Positions 1 through 8,176 of a stretch of DNA of 64,000 bases are shown piece after piece. The position numbers and the translations under genes were made by a program. The stretch lies in assembly GCF_039523335.1 (NCBI RefSeq), contig NZ_BAAAFC010000002.1, positions 248,001 to 312,000 of the forward strand. The letters run 5' to 3'. Numbering within the stretch: the first letter of the stretch is position 1; every line of letters begins with the position of its first letter. The DNA comes from Marinobacter szutsaonensis. GTDB lineage: Bacteria > Pseudomonadota > Gammaproteobacteria > Pseudomonadales > Oleiphilaceae. The notes below the pieces were generated by a model. The model was not told the DNA's origin. It searched no databases and worked only from the letters and a program-made list of their open reading frames with translations.

Positions 1-1
1 A

Positions 2-142
2 ACCGGGGTTTGCGTGGTGCCGGGGGATGCCTTCGGGGAGGAGTGCACCAATGCCCTGCGCATCAGTTTCTCCACCACCTGCGAACGGCTTGAGGAAGCA
101 TTTGACCGGATCATCCCCTGGATGGCGAAACAGCAACTGTAA
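2..142 (+). CDS. Aminotransferase class I/II, C-terminal fragment
   Basis: Only the last 46 residues lie in the window; the frame is open from base 2 to the TAA at 140-142. The stretch GDAFGEECTNALRISFST, followed by an amphipathic helix ending near PWMAKQQL, matches the C-terminal small domain of fold-type I PLP aminotransferases of the aspartate aminotransferase type. There the Arg of the LRIS-like strand binds the substrate carboxylate. The PLP lysine lies outside the window, so substrate cannot be inferred. The next gene starts 9 nt downstream and may be co-transcribed. Confidence 0.75.
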   Translation, partial: TGVCVVPGDAFGEECTNALRISFSTTCERLEEAFDRIIPWMAKQQL

Positions 143-151
143 GGAGCCTGC

Positions 152-343
152 GTGTCTGCCCTGGAGTCTGTGCTCATCCAATGCCCTTACTGCTGGGAGA
201 CGCTGGACATCAGCGTCGACCCGTCAGTGGCGGAGCAGGAGTACGTGGAGGACTGCCAGGTTTGCTGCCAGCCGATCCTGCTGCATGTGACCATCGACGA
301 AAACCTCACGCCCCACGTTGAAGCCCGGGCCGAAAATGAGTAA
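152..343 (+). CDS. CPXCG motif-containing cysteine-rich protein
   Basis: A 63-residue acidic protein with a GTG start at 152 and AAGGAG 9 nt upstream (about 141-146). It carries CPYCWE near the N terminus and CQVCCQP about 25 residues later. This is the two-knuckle arrangement of the small CPXCG family, presumed to bind zinc; its function is unknown. Length and cysteine spacing fit the family. It follows the aminotransferase fragment closely, which suggests readthrough transcription. Only the family assignment is supported. Confidence 0.8.
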   Translation: MSALESVLIQCPYCWETLDISVDPSVAEQEYVEDCQVCCQPILLHVTIDENLTPHVEARAENE

Positions 344-435
344 GTCCGGGTTATCCTGACCAATCTGTAACGTCCCGCAGTTGCCCGATCCCGTCCCGTG
401 GCGCAGGATAAGAGCATCTTTCGGAGGAATCATTG

Positions 436-1008
436 ATGAAAACATTGCCCAACCGCGCCCTGTGGGCCGTTCTGGCCGTTGTAGCGCTGCTTTCCAGTGG
501 CTGTGCCAGCATCTCCCCCTACGCTATTTCAGAGGGGGAGCTGGAGAGTCATCTGAAAGACGTGGTGGCGGAGTATGACCGCAAGCAACTGCAGAGTGGC
601 TCTCCGCTAAGCCTGAGCCTCGATGACGCTGACATCACCCTGGGCCCGGATGGACGGGATGTTGCGGTGATTGATGTGCGCGGTCAGGTGGCCCTGAATG
701 CCCTGATGGCAAAGCTGCCCGTGGACATCGCCCTGAAAGTGGAAGGGGCGCCTTACTATGACAGCCAGGAAAAGGCCGTCTATATCCGGCGCCTGCAACT
801 GCTGGAAAGCAGTATCGACTCTCCCTTCTTCAAGGGTGATCTGGCGCCGGTGACCGATACCGTCATGCGCGTGGTGGCACAGATGCTGGAAACCATGCCG
901 GTGTACCGTCTGGATGAGGCCGACTTTGCCCAGCGGATGTTCGGGATGGTGCCGATGGATGTGCGGGTGGCGCCAGGCCGCCTGGAATTCGTGATGGATA
1001 ACGAGTGA
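436..1008 (+). CDS. DUF1439/YceB-like outer-membrane lipoprotein
   Basis: 190 residues. I place the start at the ATG at 436 rather than the in-frame TTG at 433, because GGAGG at 423-427 is then 8 nt away. The N terminus is a lipoprotein signal: basic start, hydrophobic stretch and lipobox LLSSGC, with the modified Cys near residue 24. The rest resembles the DUF1439 (YceB) family of periplasm-facing lipoproteins with a lipid-binding-like fold. No catalytic motif is visible. It is followed by two palindromic repeats and a convergent gene. Confidence 0.7.
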   Translation: MKTLPNRALWAVLAVVALLSSGCASISPYAISEGELESHLKDVVAEYDRKQLQSGSPLSLSLDDADITLGPDGRDVAVIDVRGQVALNALMAKLPVDIALKVEGAPYYDSQEKAVYIRRLQLLESSIDSPFFKGDLAPVTDTVMRVVAQMLETMPVYRLDEADFAQRMFGMVPMDVRVAPGRLEFVMDNE

Positions 1009-1026
1009 AAGTGGGGTCGCTAACAT

Positions 1027-1115
1027 GGGGTCAGATGAAAGCCTTCATCTGACCCCGTCTTGGGTCTATCTACAGATTTGAAAAAGGGGTCAGAAGAAAG
1101 CTTTCTTCTGACCCC
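1027..1115. repeat. Two REP-like 30-bp palindromes (family A)
   Basis: Units are 1027-1056, with 13-bp perfect arms around AGCC, and 1086-1115, a perfect 15+15 palindrome reading GGGGTCAGAAGAAAG and its complement. They fill the gap between two convergent genes. The same 30-mer occurs in three other clusters in the window. The structure suggests a REP-type element or bidirectional terminator. The arms lack a following T-tract, so a pure intrinsic terminator role is uncertain. Confidence 0.9.
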
Positions 1116-1140
1116 GTCGTCTTAGGTCTGGCTTCAAACT

Positions 1141-2400
1141 TCAGGCCGTCGCCTTCAACGCCTCCTCGAAAATCCCCGTCGCCTCGTCGATCTGCTGCTG
1201 GTTCACAATCAGCGGCGGCAGCCAGCGCACGATCTCGTGATAGGGGCCGCACCGCAGCATCAGCAGTCCGCGCTTCTCGCATTCCTTGAGCAGGTTGCCG
1301 GCCCGTTCGCCATCCGGGCAGTCGCCCCGGCGCATTTCCACGCCCACCATCAGGCCCTTGCCGCGGATATCCGCCATCTCGGGGTAGTCCTTCTTCAGGG
1401 CGTGCAGATTGTCCCAGAGGCGCTGCCCCATGTTGGCGGCATTCTCGACCAGGCCTTCTTCCCGGATGACATCGATGGTGGCGATGGCTGCCGCAGCGGA
1501 CACGGCATTACCACCGTAGGTGCCCCCCTGGGACCCGGGCCAGCCCTTGGCCATGGTTTCCTCGGAGGCTGCCAGGGCCGAGATCGGGAAGCCGCTGGCC
1601 AGGCCCTTGGCGATCATGATCGCATCCGGCGTGACACCAAAATGTTCATGGGCCCAGAACTTGCCGCTGCGGCCAAAGCCAGCCTGAACCTCATCGAACA
1701 CCAGCATGATGCCATGCTTGTCACAGCGTTCACGCAGGCCCTGCATGAAGCGTGCATTGGCGGGCACGTATCCGCCTTCCCCCTGAACCGGCTCGATGAG
1801 CATGGCAGCGGTTTCCTTCGGGGCGGAGTAGGTCACAAAGATCCGGTCCAGCTCCTTCAGGCAGAAATCCGTGGCCTCCTCGACGCTCCAGCCGTAATGG
1901 AAGGCGTGGGGGAAGGGGGCAACCACCACGCCACCCATCATCGGGCTCACGCCGGCCCGCAGGCCGACACTGGAGGTGGTCAGGGACAGAGACCCCATGG
2001 TCCGGCCGTGGAAGCCACCGTGGAACACGATGATGTTCGGGCGTCCCGTAACCTGGCGCACGAGCCGGATGGCACCCTCGGCCACTTCTGTCCCGGCATT
2101 TGAGAAAAAGAAGGCATTCAGGGGATCAGGCGTCAGTTCACCGAGCTTCTCGGCCAGCTCCGGCAGCCTGGGGTTCATCACCGTGGTGGCCTGGGCATGG
2201 ATCATGGTCGCCACCTGTTTCTGGGCGGCCTCCACAACCTTCGGGTGGCAGTGACCGGTACTGGTTACCCCGATCCCTGAGGTGAAATCCAGGTAGCGCT
2301 TACCCTCCGGATCAATAATGTAGGCGCCTTCGCCCTTGGCGGCAGTGATGCCGGTGGCCTGCTTGAGCAGGGGGGATAACTTGCCTTTGTGCTCGGTCAC
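1141..2400 (-). CDS. Class-III PLP aminotransferase (GABA/acetylornithine type)
   Basis: 419 residues, full length for class-III aminotransferases, which move an amino group from an omega-amine or amino acid to a 2-oxo acid using PLP. Visible motifs are the cofactor-phosphate region FFSNAGTEVAEGAIR (about 98-112), GGFHGRT (128-134), the pyridine-binding Asp in VFDEVQ (D236) and the PLP lysine in MIAKGLASG (K265). It is the second gene of a likely operon with the dehydrogenase upstream (44-nt gap). A GABA aminotransferase or related omega-aminotransferase is most likely; the exact amine donor cannot be read from sequence. Two palindromes follow the stop. Confidence 0.85.
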   Translation of the reverse strand: MTEHKGKLSPLLKQATGITAAKGEGAYIIDPEGKRYLDFTSGIGVTSTGHCHPKVVEAAQKQVATMIHAQATTVMNPRLPELAEKLGELTPDPLNAFFFSNAGTEVAEGAIRLVRQVTGRPNIIVFHGGFHGRTMGSLSLTTSSVGLRAGVSPMMGGVVVAPFPHAFHYGWSVEEATDFCLKELDRIFVTYSAPKETAAMLIEPVQGEGGYVPANARFMQGLRERCDKHGIMLVFDEVQAGFGRSGKFWAHEHFGVTPDAIMIAKGLASGFPISALAASEETMAKGWPGSQGGTYGGNAVSAAAAIATIDVIREEGLVENAANMGQRLWDNLHALKKDYPEMADIRGKGLMVGVEMRRGDCPDGERAGNLLKECEKRGLLMLRCGPYHEIVRWLPPLIVNQQQIDEATGIFEEALKATA

Positions 2401-2444
2401 ATTGCACCTCCAGAAGTGAGTGGAATACCTCTTTTGCAGACTAG

Positions 2445-3599
2445 TCAGGTCTCCAGACGTTTACAAATGGCCTGGCCTATTTCGTGGGTGCCGCGCTGAG
2501 TCCCGGCATTCTGGGCCAGATCGGCGGCAACGGCATCGAACAGTTCCTTGCCGGCTGCAGCCAGGGTCGGGTCCTTCCGGCCCAGCCATTCCAGCATGCG
2601 GGCCGTGGTGAACAGCATGGCGGTGGGATCCGCCAGGCCCTGTCCGGCGATGTCCGGAGCGCTGCCGTGGGTCGGCTCGAACATGGACGGCATGTTGCTG
2701 TCGGTGGGATTCAGGTTGCAGGACGGCGCCACCCCCATACCCCCGGACAGAACCGCGGCCAGGTCGGTGAGGATGTCGCCCTGGAGATTGCTGGCAACGA
2801 CGACATCGAATGCCCAGGGGGCCTGGACAAACTTCATGCAGGCGGCGTCCACCAGTTCGTGATGGGTGGCAACATCCGGGTATTCCTTGCTGATCGCCTC
2901 GAAGGCTTCGGTGTACATATCCCCCCAGTAACGCAGGGCGTTGCGCTTGGTCACCAGGCATACCTGGCTCTCGCAGGTCTTTCCGTCCAGAGTCCGGAAG
3001 CTGCGGGTGCGGCCATCCCGGACCCGCTCTTCCGCCCGTCTCCGGGCCTGCTCGAAGCCGTAACGAATGATCCGGTCGGTGGCCTTGCGGGTGAACACCT
3101 CCATCTGGGTAGCCACTTCATCCGGCGTGCCCTGACGTAGGCGGCCCCCCTGGCTGACATACTCGCCCTCGCTGTTTTCCCGAATCACGAGCATGTCGAT
3201 ATCCTTGGCCCGCTCGTCAGCCAGGTACTGCCGAGCGCCATCGAGCAGGCGGGCAGGGCGTTCACATACCCACTGATCGAAGCCCTTGCGCATATCCAGA
3301 AGCGGGGCCAGGGAAATGCTGTCCGGCAGCAGGTAGCGGTCAGGGTCATCCATCGGGCCCGGATCACCCAGGGCGCCCAGCAGGATGGCGTCGTACTGTT
3401 TGAGTTGCTCCAGTGCATCCGAAGGCCATGATTCTCCGTTCTCCTCATGCCAGGCATGAGATGGCCAGGGGAAACGGGTCCATTCCAGCGCCAGGCCATG
3501 TTTGGCGCGCAGGGTTTCAAGGCAACGTACTGCCTCCGCTACCACTTCCGGACCAATGCCGTCGCCCGGTGTAACGGCAATACGTGTAGATTGGACCAT
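2445..3599 (-). CDS. Isocitrate/isopropylmalate dehydrogenase family, tartrate/D-malate type
   Basis: 384 residues. Beta-decarboxylating dehydrogenase motifs are clear: TPGDGIGPEV at residues 9-18, the loop RENSEGEY near 140, and the NAD-site motif FEPTHGSAPDIAG near 308. RENSEGEY with a long N-terminal insertion is closer to tartrate dehydrogenase or D-malate dehydrogenase (TtuC/DmlA) than to LeuB or Icd. The expected reaction is NAD-dependent oxidation, with or without decarboxylation, of a 2-hydroxy acid in the cytoplasm. It precedes the aminotransferase in the same operon, and its divergent neighbour is the EAL gene. Substrate is inferred. Confidence 0.75.
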   Translation of the reverse strand: MVQSTRIAVTPGDGIGPEVVAEAVRCLETLRAKHGLALEWTRFPWPSHAWHEENGESWPSDALEQLKQYDAILLGALGDPGPMDDPDRYLLPDSISLAPLLDMRKGFDQWVCERPARLLDGARQYLADERAKDIDMLVIRENSEGEYVSQGGRLRQGTPDEVATQMEVFTRKATDRIIRYGFEQARRRAEERVRDGRTRSFRTLDGKTCESQVCLVTKRNALRYWGDMYTEAFEAISKEYPDVATHHELVDAACMKFVQAPWAFDVVVASNLQGDILTDLAAVLSGGMGVAPSCNLNPTDSNMPSMFEPTHGSAPDIAGQGLADPTAMLFTTARMLEWLGRKDPTLAAAGKELFDAVAADLAQNAGTQRGTHEIGQAICKRLET

Positions 3600-3741
3600 T
3601 CTGGAGACTCCTTTTCATAAAAGACGCGTATAAGTACAAAAGTCAGTGTAGTCACCCGTTCCGGGGATGCCACCGGTTGTCCCCGGCGATTGAGTACGTG
3701 GTTTTACCAACGGAAAGCCAACAACTATAGTTTGGATAAGT

Positions 3742-4557
3742 ATGTTAAACAGACATGCGGCCGTCGCCTGTACTGAGAAACCAGGAGTAGATGTGGAGCG
3801 ACCTGAAGTTCTCTTTGACGCGTCCCATTGCGGTCAATGCGCCTGCGGAGAAGGTCTGGGCTTTTCGTTCAGCTTTGCCTTCCAGCCAATCGTGGATGTC
3901 GTCAACCGCTCGGTGTTCGCCCACGAAGCCCTGGTCCGGGGAACCGAAGGCCAGGGGGCGCACCATGTCCTTTCAAGGGTCAACGACCAGAACCGGTATG
4001 CCTTCGACCAGGTCTGCCGGGTCAAGGCGGTCAAACTTGCCTCCCGTCTCGGCATGGATTCGATGCTCAGCATCAATTTCATGCCCAATGCGGTGTACCA
4101 GGCGGAATACTGTATCCGGACAACACTGGCAGCGGCCAAGACCTACAACTTCGACACCAGCAAGATCATCTTCGAACTGACCGAAAACGAAAACCTGTCC
4201 TCCGTCCAGCACCTGGTGTCGATCATCGAGGCCTACCAGGGGATGGGATTCAGTACCGCGATCGATGATTTTGGGGCTGGCTACTCCCGCTATAACATCA
4301 TGATGGCGAGCCCACCGGACCTGCTGAAACTGGACATGGGGCTGGTCCGCAGTATCAATGCCGAACCCAACAAGCAGGCGGTGATTGCGGGCATCATTGC
4401 CATGATGGAGCGCCTGGGTGGTCGCATCATCGCCGAAGGGGTGGAAACCAAGGAGGAGTATTTCTGGCTGCGCTCCCAGGGCATCACCCTGTTCCAGGGG
4501 TTCCTGTTCGCCAAACCGGGTTTTGAGTGCCTGCCGGAACCCGAGTATCCTGCCTGA
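3742..4557 (+). CDS. EAL-domain cyclic-di-GMP phosphodiesterase
   Basis: 271 residues, essentially a stand-alone EAL domain with a short N-terminal extension. The signature is EAL at 62-64 (HEALVRG). Metal and catalytic positions are present: N112 in INF, E146 in FELTENE, DD at 175-176 in DDFGAGYS, K196 in LLKLD, E232 in AEGVET and Q252. It therefore looks competent to hydrolyse c-di-GMP. The N-terminal extension has a cysteine cluster (C30, C33, C35) that is not part of the EAL fold. No signal peptide or transmembrane segment is seen. The start has only a weak ribosome site (GGATAAG). Confidence 0.85.
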   Translation: MLNRHAAVACTEKPGVDVERPEVLFDASHCGQCACGEGLGFSFSFAFQPIVDVVNRSVFAHEALVRGTEGQGAHHVLSRVNDQNRYAFDQVCRVKAVKLASRLGMDSMLSINFMPNAVYQAEYCIRTTLAAAKTYNFDTSKIIFELTENENLSSVQHLVSIIEAYQGMGFSTAIDDFGAGYSRYNIMMASPPDLLKLDMGLVRSINAEPNKQAVIAGIIAMMERLGGRIIAEGVETKEEYFWLRSQGITLFQGFLFAKPGFECLPEPEYPA

Positions 4558-4591
4558 GCCAAGCTTTCACCGAACCTGAAAGGACACGAAA

Positions 4592-4948
4592 TTGCTCTAT
4601 CGCATCATCACCATCATCGGCGCGCTGGTCTTTGTCGCTGCCCTGTTCGGGCTCATCTGGTTCTTCTGCAAGAAGTTCCTGGAGCATCATGGCGTGACCG
4701 ACCAGGTTTCCGACCGCGCCACCGTCCTGGCCACCTGGACCTTTGCCGGTATCAGCGTCGGCCTGGTATTTGCCGTCGCCGGCGCTTTCATACTCGGGCC
4801 CTGGGCCTTTTACCGCACCCTGCGCGGGCATGGGGTAAATATCTCTGATGCGGCGGCCGTCTGGTGGGGACTGGGAATTGTGGTGGCGTCTCTGGGGATT
4901 ACCGCCGCCGGCTTTTTCGGGTTCCTGGCCGCGGTGGGGGCTTATTGA
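4592..4948 (+). CDS. Small three-helix inner-membrane protein, unknown
   Basis: 118 residues from a TTG start at 4592, with AAAGGA about 8 nt upstream. I see three hydrophobic segments, roughly residues 5-27, 47-72 and 90-115, and a short charged loop HHGVTDQVSDR after the first. I do not recognise the family. It begins 34 nt after the EAL gene on the same strand, so the two may be co-transcribed. Three palindromes separate it from the convergent ydiJ. Confidence 0.65.
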   Translation: MLYRIITIIGALVFVAALFGLIWFFCKKFLEHHGVTDQVSDRATVLATWTFAGISVGLVFAVAGAFILGPWAFYRTLRGHGVNISDAAAVWWGLGIVVASLGITAAGFFGFLAAVGAY

Positions 4949-4952
4949 ACAT

Positions 4953-5097
4953 GGGGTCAGATGAAGGCTTTCATCTGACCCCGCTTTTCCCCGCGAGCAT
5001 CGACTCACACTCAGGGGTCAGATGAAAACCTTCATCTGACCCCAATTTCACGCCGGTCCTCAACTCAGGGGTCGGAAGAATGCCTTCTTCTGACCCC
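4953..5097. repeat. Three REP-like 30-bp palindromes (family A)
   Basis: Units are 4953-4982, 5014-5043 and 5068-5097, all of the form GGGGTCAGA...TCTGACCCC with small arm differences; the third has GGGGTCGGAAGAA as its left arm. They sit between the convergent membrane-protein gene and ydiJ, the last unit only 4 nt from the ydiJ stop. They are the same family as at 1027, 23257 and 47099. Spacer lengths between units (31 and 24 nt) are irregular. Confidence 0.9.
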
Positions 5098-5101
5098 AGG
5101 T

Positions 5102-8100
5102 TCAGCCAACTCGCTCACTGTCACCAACCTCCTCCCGCAACCTGTCCCGCAGGTACTCCAGCGGATGCCTTACTTTCGCACCATCAAACCTTTTCACCTG
5201 TGATCGGCACGAGTAACCGGTGGCCAGTATCGTCCCGCAATCCTTCAAAGTGCTGATCTTCGGACCCCAGGACAGGTCATAGATGGCCCTGGACGTTTCG
5301 ATATTTCGGGTTTCATGGCCATATGTACCTGCCATGCCGCAGCATCCGGTGGTCTCAATTCTGATTCCGATGCCCAGTGCTGCAAACACCTGCCGCCATT
5401 GATCCATGCTGCCGGCGGCGTTGGTTTTCTCCGAGCAGTGGCCCATCAGGGCCACCTGCTCCTCGGCACGCAGTTTAAAACCCGGGGATAATTGTCCGAT
5501 CCTTGCGGCTAGGAACTCCTGGGGCAGCATCACCTTGGGAACGTCCGGACCGACGTATTTCCGGTATTCCGACCGGAAAGCAAGGGTCATCGAAGGATCG
5601 ATGCCAACCAGAGGGATGTCGTACTTCGTATAGGAATTCAACAGGTTGGAATGCCTGCCTGCAATGGCCTCAAACTGTTTCAGAAAACCATGGACGTGAA
5701 GCGGTTTGCCATTCGGGTGGAAAGGCAGCAACCAGACCCGCAGGCCAAGATATTGAAGCGATTCAAGGATGGCGGCAAAGGTATCGGTCTCGAAGTAGCT
5801 GGTGAACGCATCCTGCACGATAATCAGCGACCGAGCCCGTTCCCCCTCGCTCAGGCCTGCCAGCTCTTTTTCATTTATTACACCGATGCCCAGCCGTGCG
5901 GCGGCCGCGACGGGTGTCTGCGATGCAAGCAGGGGGCTGTCCACCATGCCAATGTTGCGGACCAGCGCCTTGACCGGTGCCCAGCGCATGAGGCTATTGT
6001 ATAGGGGGCGGGCGAGGGGATTGGCGATGAAGGGAATCAGTTGCTCCAGCCTCCCGATCAGATGATCCTTGAACGGGCGCAGGTAACGACCATGGTACAG
6101 ATGCATGAACCGGGCGCGGGCTTCGGGAATGTTGACCTGGACAGGGCATTGGCCGGAGCAGGATTTGCAGGACAGGCATCCGTCCATCGCTTCCCGGACT
6201 TCATTTGAAAAGTCGTACTGCCCCCGGTTACGCGCCCGGGTATTCCGAAACCTGGTGGGCAGGCTCCGAAGCGCCGGGGTCGAGTCTGTCTGTGCCGCGA
6301 GCGATTCGGTGTCCGCACCTTGCTCCCCGAGTAGCCTGAGCCACTCCCGGACGAGGGAGGCGCGACCCTTTGGAGAATGCCGGCGGTCGCGAGTCGCTTT
6401 CCATGACGGGCACATGGCATCGTCCGGGTCGAAGTTGTAGCACGCGCCGTTGCCGTTACAGTTCATGGCGTCCGGCTGGCTGCCTCGGCTGGCAACCGGA
6501 ATGGTGCGATCCAGTGCTCCGCGCTGCCCGGGCTCATCCAGTTTCACCAGCGGGATTCGGGCATCGGGTGTCGCAATTTTGCCGGGGTTGAGTTGATTGT
6601 GGGGATCAAAGGCCCGTTTCACGGCCTGCAACTCCGGGTAGAGGTCCCCGAAAAAGCCGGGGGCAAACTCGGAACGGAAGCCCTTGCCATGCTCGCCCCA
6701 CAGCAGGCCATGATACTTGTGCACCAGTGCGACCACTTTTTCGGTGACCGAACGAACGAGGTTGATCGTTTCCGGATCCTTGAGGTCTAGGGCTGGGCGG
6801 ACATGGAGCACGCCTGCATCCACGTGCCCGAACATGCCGTAGCTCAGCCCTTCCTGGTCGAGGGCCTCGCGAAACTCACCGATGAAGTCCGCGAGATGCT
6901 CCGGCGGGACGGCAGTGTCCTCAACGAACGCCACCGGGCGGGCCTCCCCGGAAGTTTTGGCCAGCAGCCCCACGGCCCGCTTGCGCATTTTCCAGACCTG
7001 GTTGACCGCCTGTTCCCCGAATGCAATGGCGTAATGGCAGGTCGGCGTCCGTTCCGGATCTTCCAGCAGCTCAGTCAAAGCCCTCACGGCCCGACGTACC
7101 TCTTGCTCGTTGCTCCCGGTGAACTCGACAAGGTTTACGCCTCGGGTCGGAGAGTCTGCGGTGGTCGGAAAAAACGGCGCCACGTCGTGCCAGACGATGT
7201 CACCCCTGGCAAGCTCCAGTACCTTGCTGTCGATGGTTTCGATTGAGGCTGGGCCGGCTGCCATCAGGGCACGGGCATCCCGAAGGGAAGCATCGAAACT
7301 GTCGTACTGGACCACCACGAGTGCCTGGAAGGCAGGAATCGGCACCAGGTTTATTTTTGCCTCGACGATGAACCCCAGCGTACCCTCTGAACCGCACAGG
7401 ACGCTGTTGGCATTGAGCCGACCTTGTTCATCGCGGAGGTGGGCCAGGTCATAACCGGTCAGGCATCGGTTCAGCCTGGGAAAGTGTTGTTCTATATCCG
7501 CCCGGCGACGATCCCAGATATCAGTGAGAGTTCGGTAGATCTTGCCCGCAAGCGACGCTTGAGTGGTTGCGGCCGTCTCCTGGTCAGGGGCGAGGGCGGC
7601 GGTTTGAAGCAGGCTCCCGTCCATCAGCACGGTCTCCAGCTCCAGGACATGGTCCCTGGTCTTGCCATACATGACCGAGCCCTGGCCGCTGGCATCGGTA
7701 TTGATCATGCCGCCGATGGTAGCCCGGTTACTGGTAGACAGCTCCGGCGCGAAAAACAGACCGTGGGTTTTTGCAGCTGAATTCAGCTGATCCTTCACGA
7801 CTCCGGCCTCGACCCGCGCCCAACCCTCGGCAGCGTTGATTTCCAAAATCCGGTTCATGTGACGGGACAGGTCCACCACAATCCCATCTGTTAATGATTG
7901 ACCGTTGGTGCCGGTACCTCCGCCACGGGGACTGAAGACAATATCCGCCCAATCAGTTGTTGCAGCCAGACGTGCCAATGCCTGGACATCTGCCTTGTCC
8001 ATCGGGAAAACAACCGCCTGTGGCAAGACCTGGTATATGGAATTATCGGTCGCCAATACCGTCCTGGTTGCATAGTCCGGGGTCATTTCTCCCCGGAAAC

Positions 8101-8176
8101 CCGATTTCTTGAGAGTTTCGAGGAAGGCGACGTAACGGGACTGTGTCGGAGTAATTTGCTCAAGTCGAGGTAGCAT
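5102..8176 (-). CDS. ydiJ: YdiJ-type FAD/4Fe-4S D-2-hydroxy acid dehydrogenase
   Basis: 1024 residues, the same size as E. coli YdiJ, which has been described as a D-2-hydroxyglutarate dehydrogenase. Domain order: FAD_binding_4 (about 45-210, with SPRGGGTGTNGQS), FAD-oxidase C-terminal domain (about 220-510), an Fe-S segment with CLSCKSCSGQCPV near residue 667, and a C-terminal CCG-type domain with TGCCGMAGTYGHE near 945. It probably oxidises a D-2-hydroxy acid at the cytoplasmic face and passes electrons onward. Its start overlaps the end of the upstream MmgE/PrpD gene by 17 nt, so the pair is translationally linked. Confidence 0.9.
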   Translation of the reverse strand: MLPRLEQITPTQSRYVAFLETLKKSGFRGEMTPDYATRTVLATDNSIYQVLPQAVVFPMDKADVQALARLAATTDWADIVFSPRGGGTGTNGQSLTDGIVVDLSRHMNRILEINAAEGWARVEAGVVKDQLNSAAKTHGLFFAPELSTSNRATIGGMINTDASGQGSVMYGKTRDHVLELETVLMDGSLLQTAALAPDQETAATTQASLAGKIYRTLTDIWDRRRADIEQHFPRLNRCLTGYDLAHLRDEQGRLNANSVLCGSEGTLGFIVEAKINLVPIPAFQALVVVQYDSFDASLRDARALMAAGPASIETIDSKVLELARGDIVWHDVAPFFPTTADSPTRGVNLVEFTGSNEQEVRRAVRALTELLEDPERTPTCHYAIAFGEQAVNQVWKMRKRAVGLLAKTSGEARPVAFVEDTAVPPEHLADFIGEFREALDQEGLSYGMFGHVDAGVLHVRPALDLKDPETINLVRSVTEKVVALVHKYHGLLWGEHGKGFRSEFAPGFFGDLYPELQAVKRAFDPHNQLNPGKIATPDARIPLVKLDEPGQRGALDRTIPVASRGSQPDAMNCNGNGACYNFDPDDAMCPSWKATRDRRHSPKGRASLVREWLRLLGEQGADTESLAAQTDSTPALRSLPTRFRNTRARNRGQYDFSNEVREAMDGCLSCKSCSGQCPVQVNIPEARARFMHLYHGRYLRPFKDHLIGRLEQLIPFIANPLARPLYNSLMRWAPVKALVRNIGMVDSPLLASQTPVAAAARLGIGVINEKELAGLSEGERARSLIIVQDAFTSYFETDTFAAILESLQYLGLRVWLLPFHPNGKPLHVHGFLKQFEAIAGRHSNLLNSYTKYDIPLVGIDPSMTLAFRSEYRKYVGPDVPKVMLPQEFLAARIGQLSPGFKLRAEEQVALMGHCSEKTNAAGSMDQWRQVFAALGIGIRIETTGCCGMAGTYGHETRNIETSRAIYDLSWGPKISTLKDCGTILATGYSCRSQVKRFDGAKVRHPLEYLRDRLREEVGDSERVG

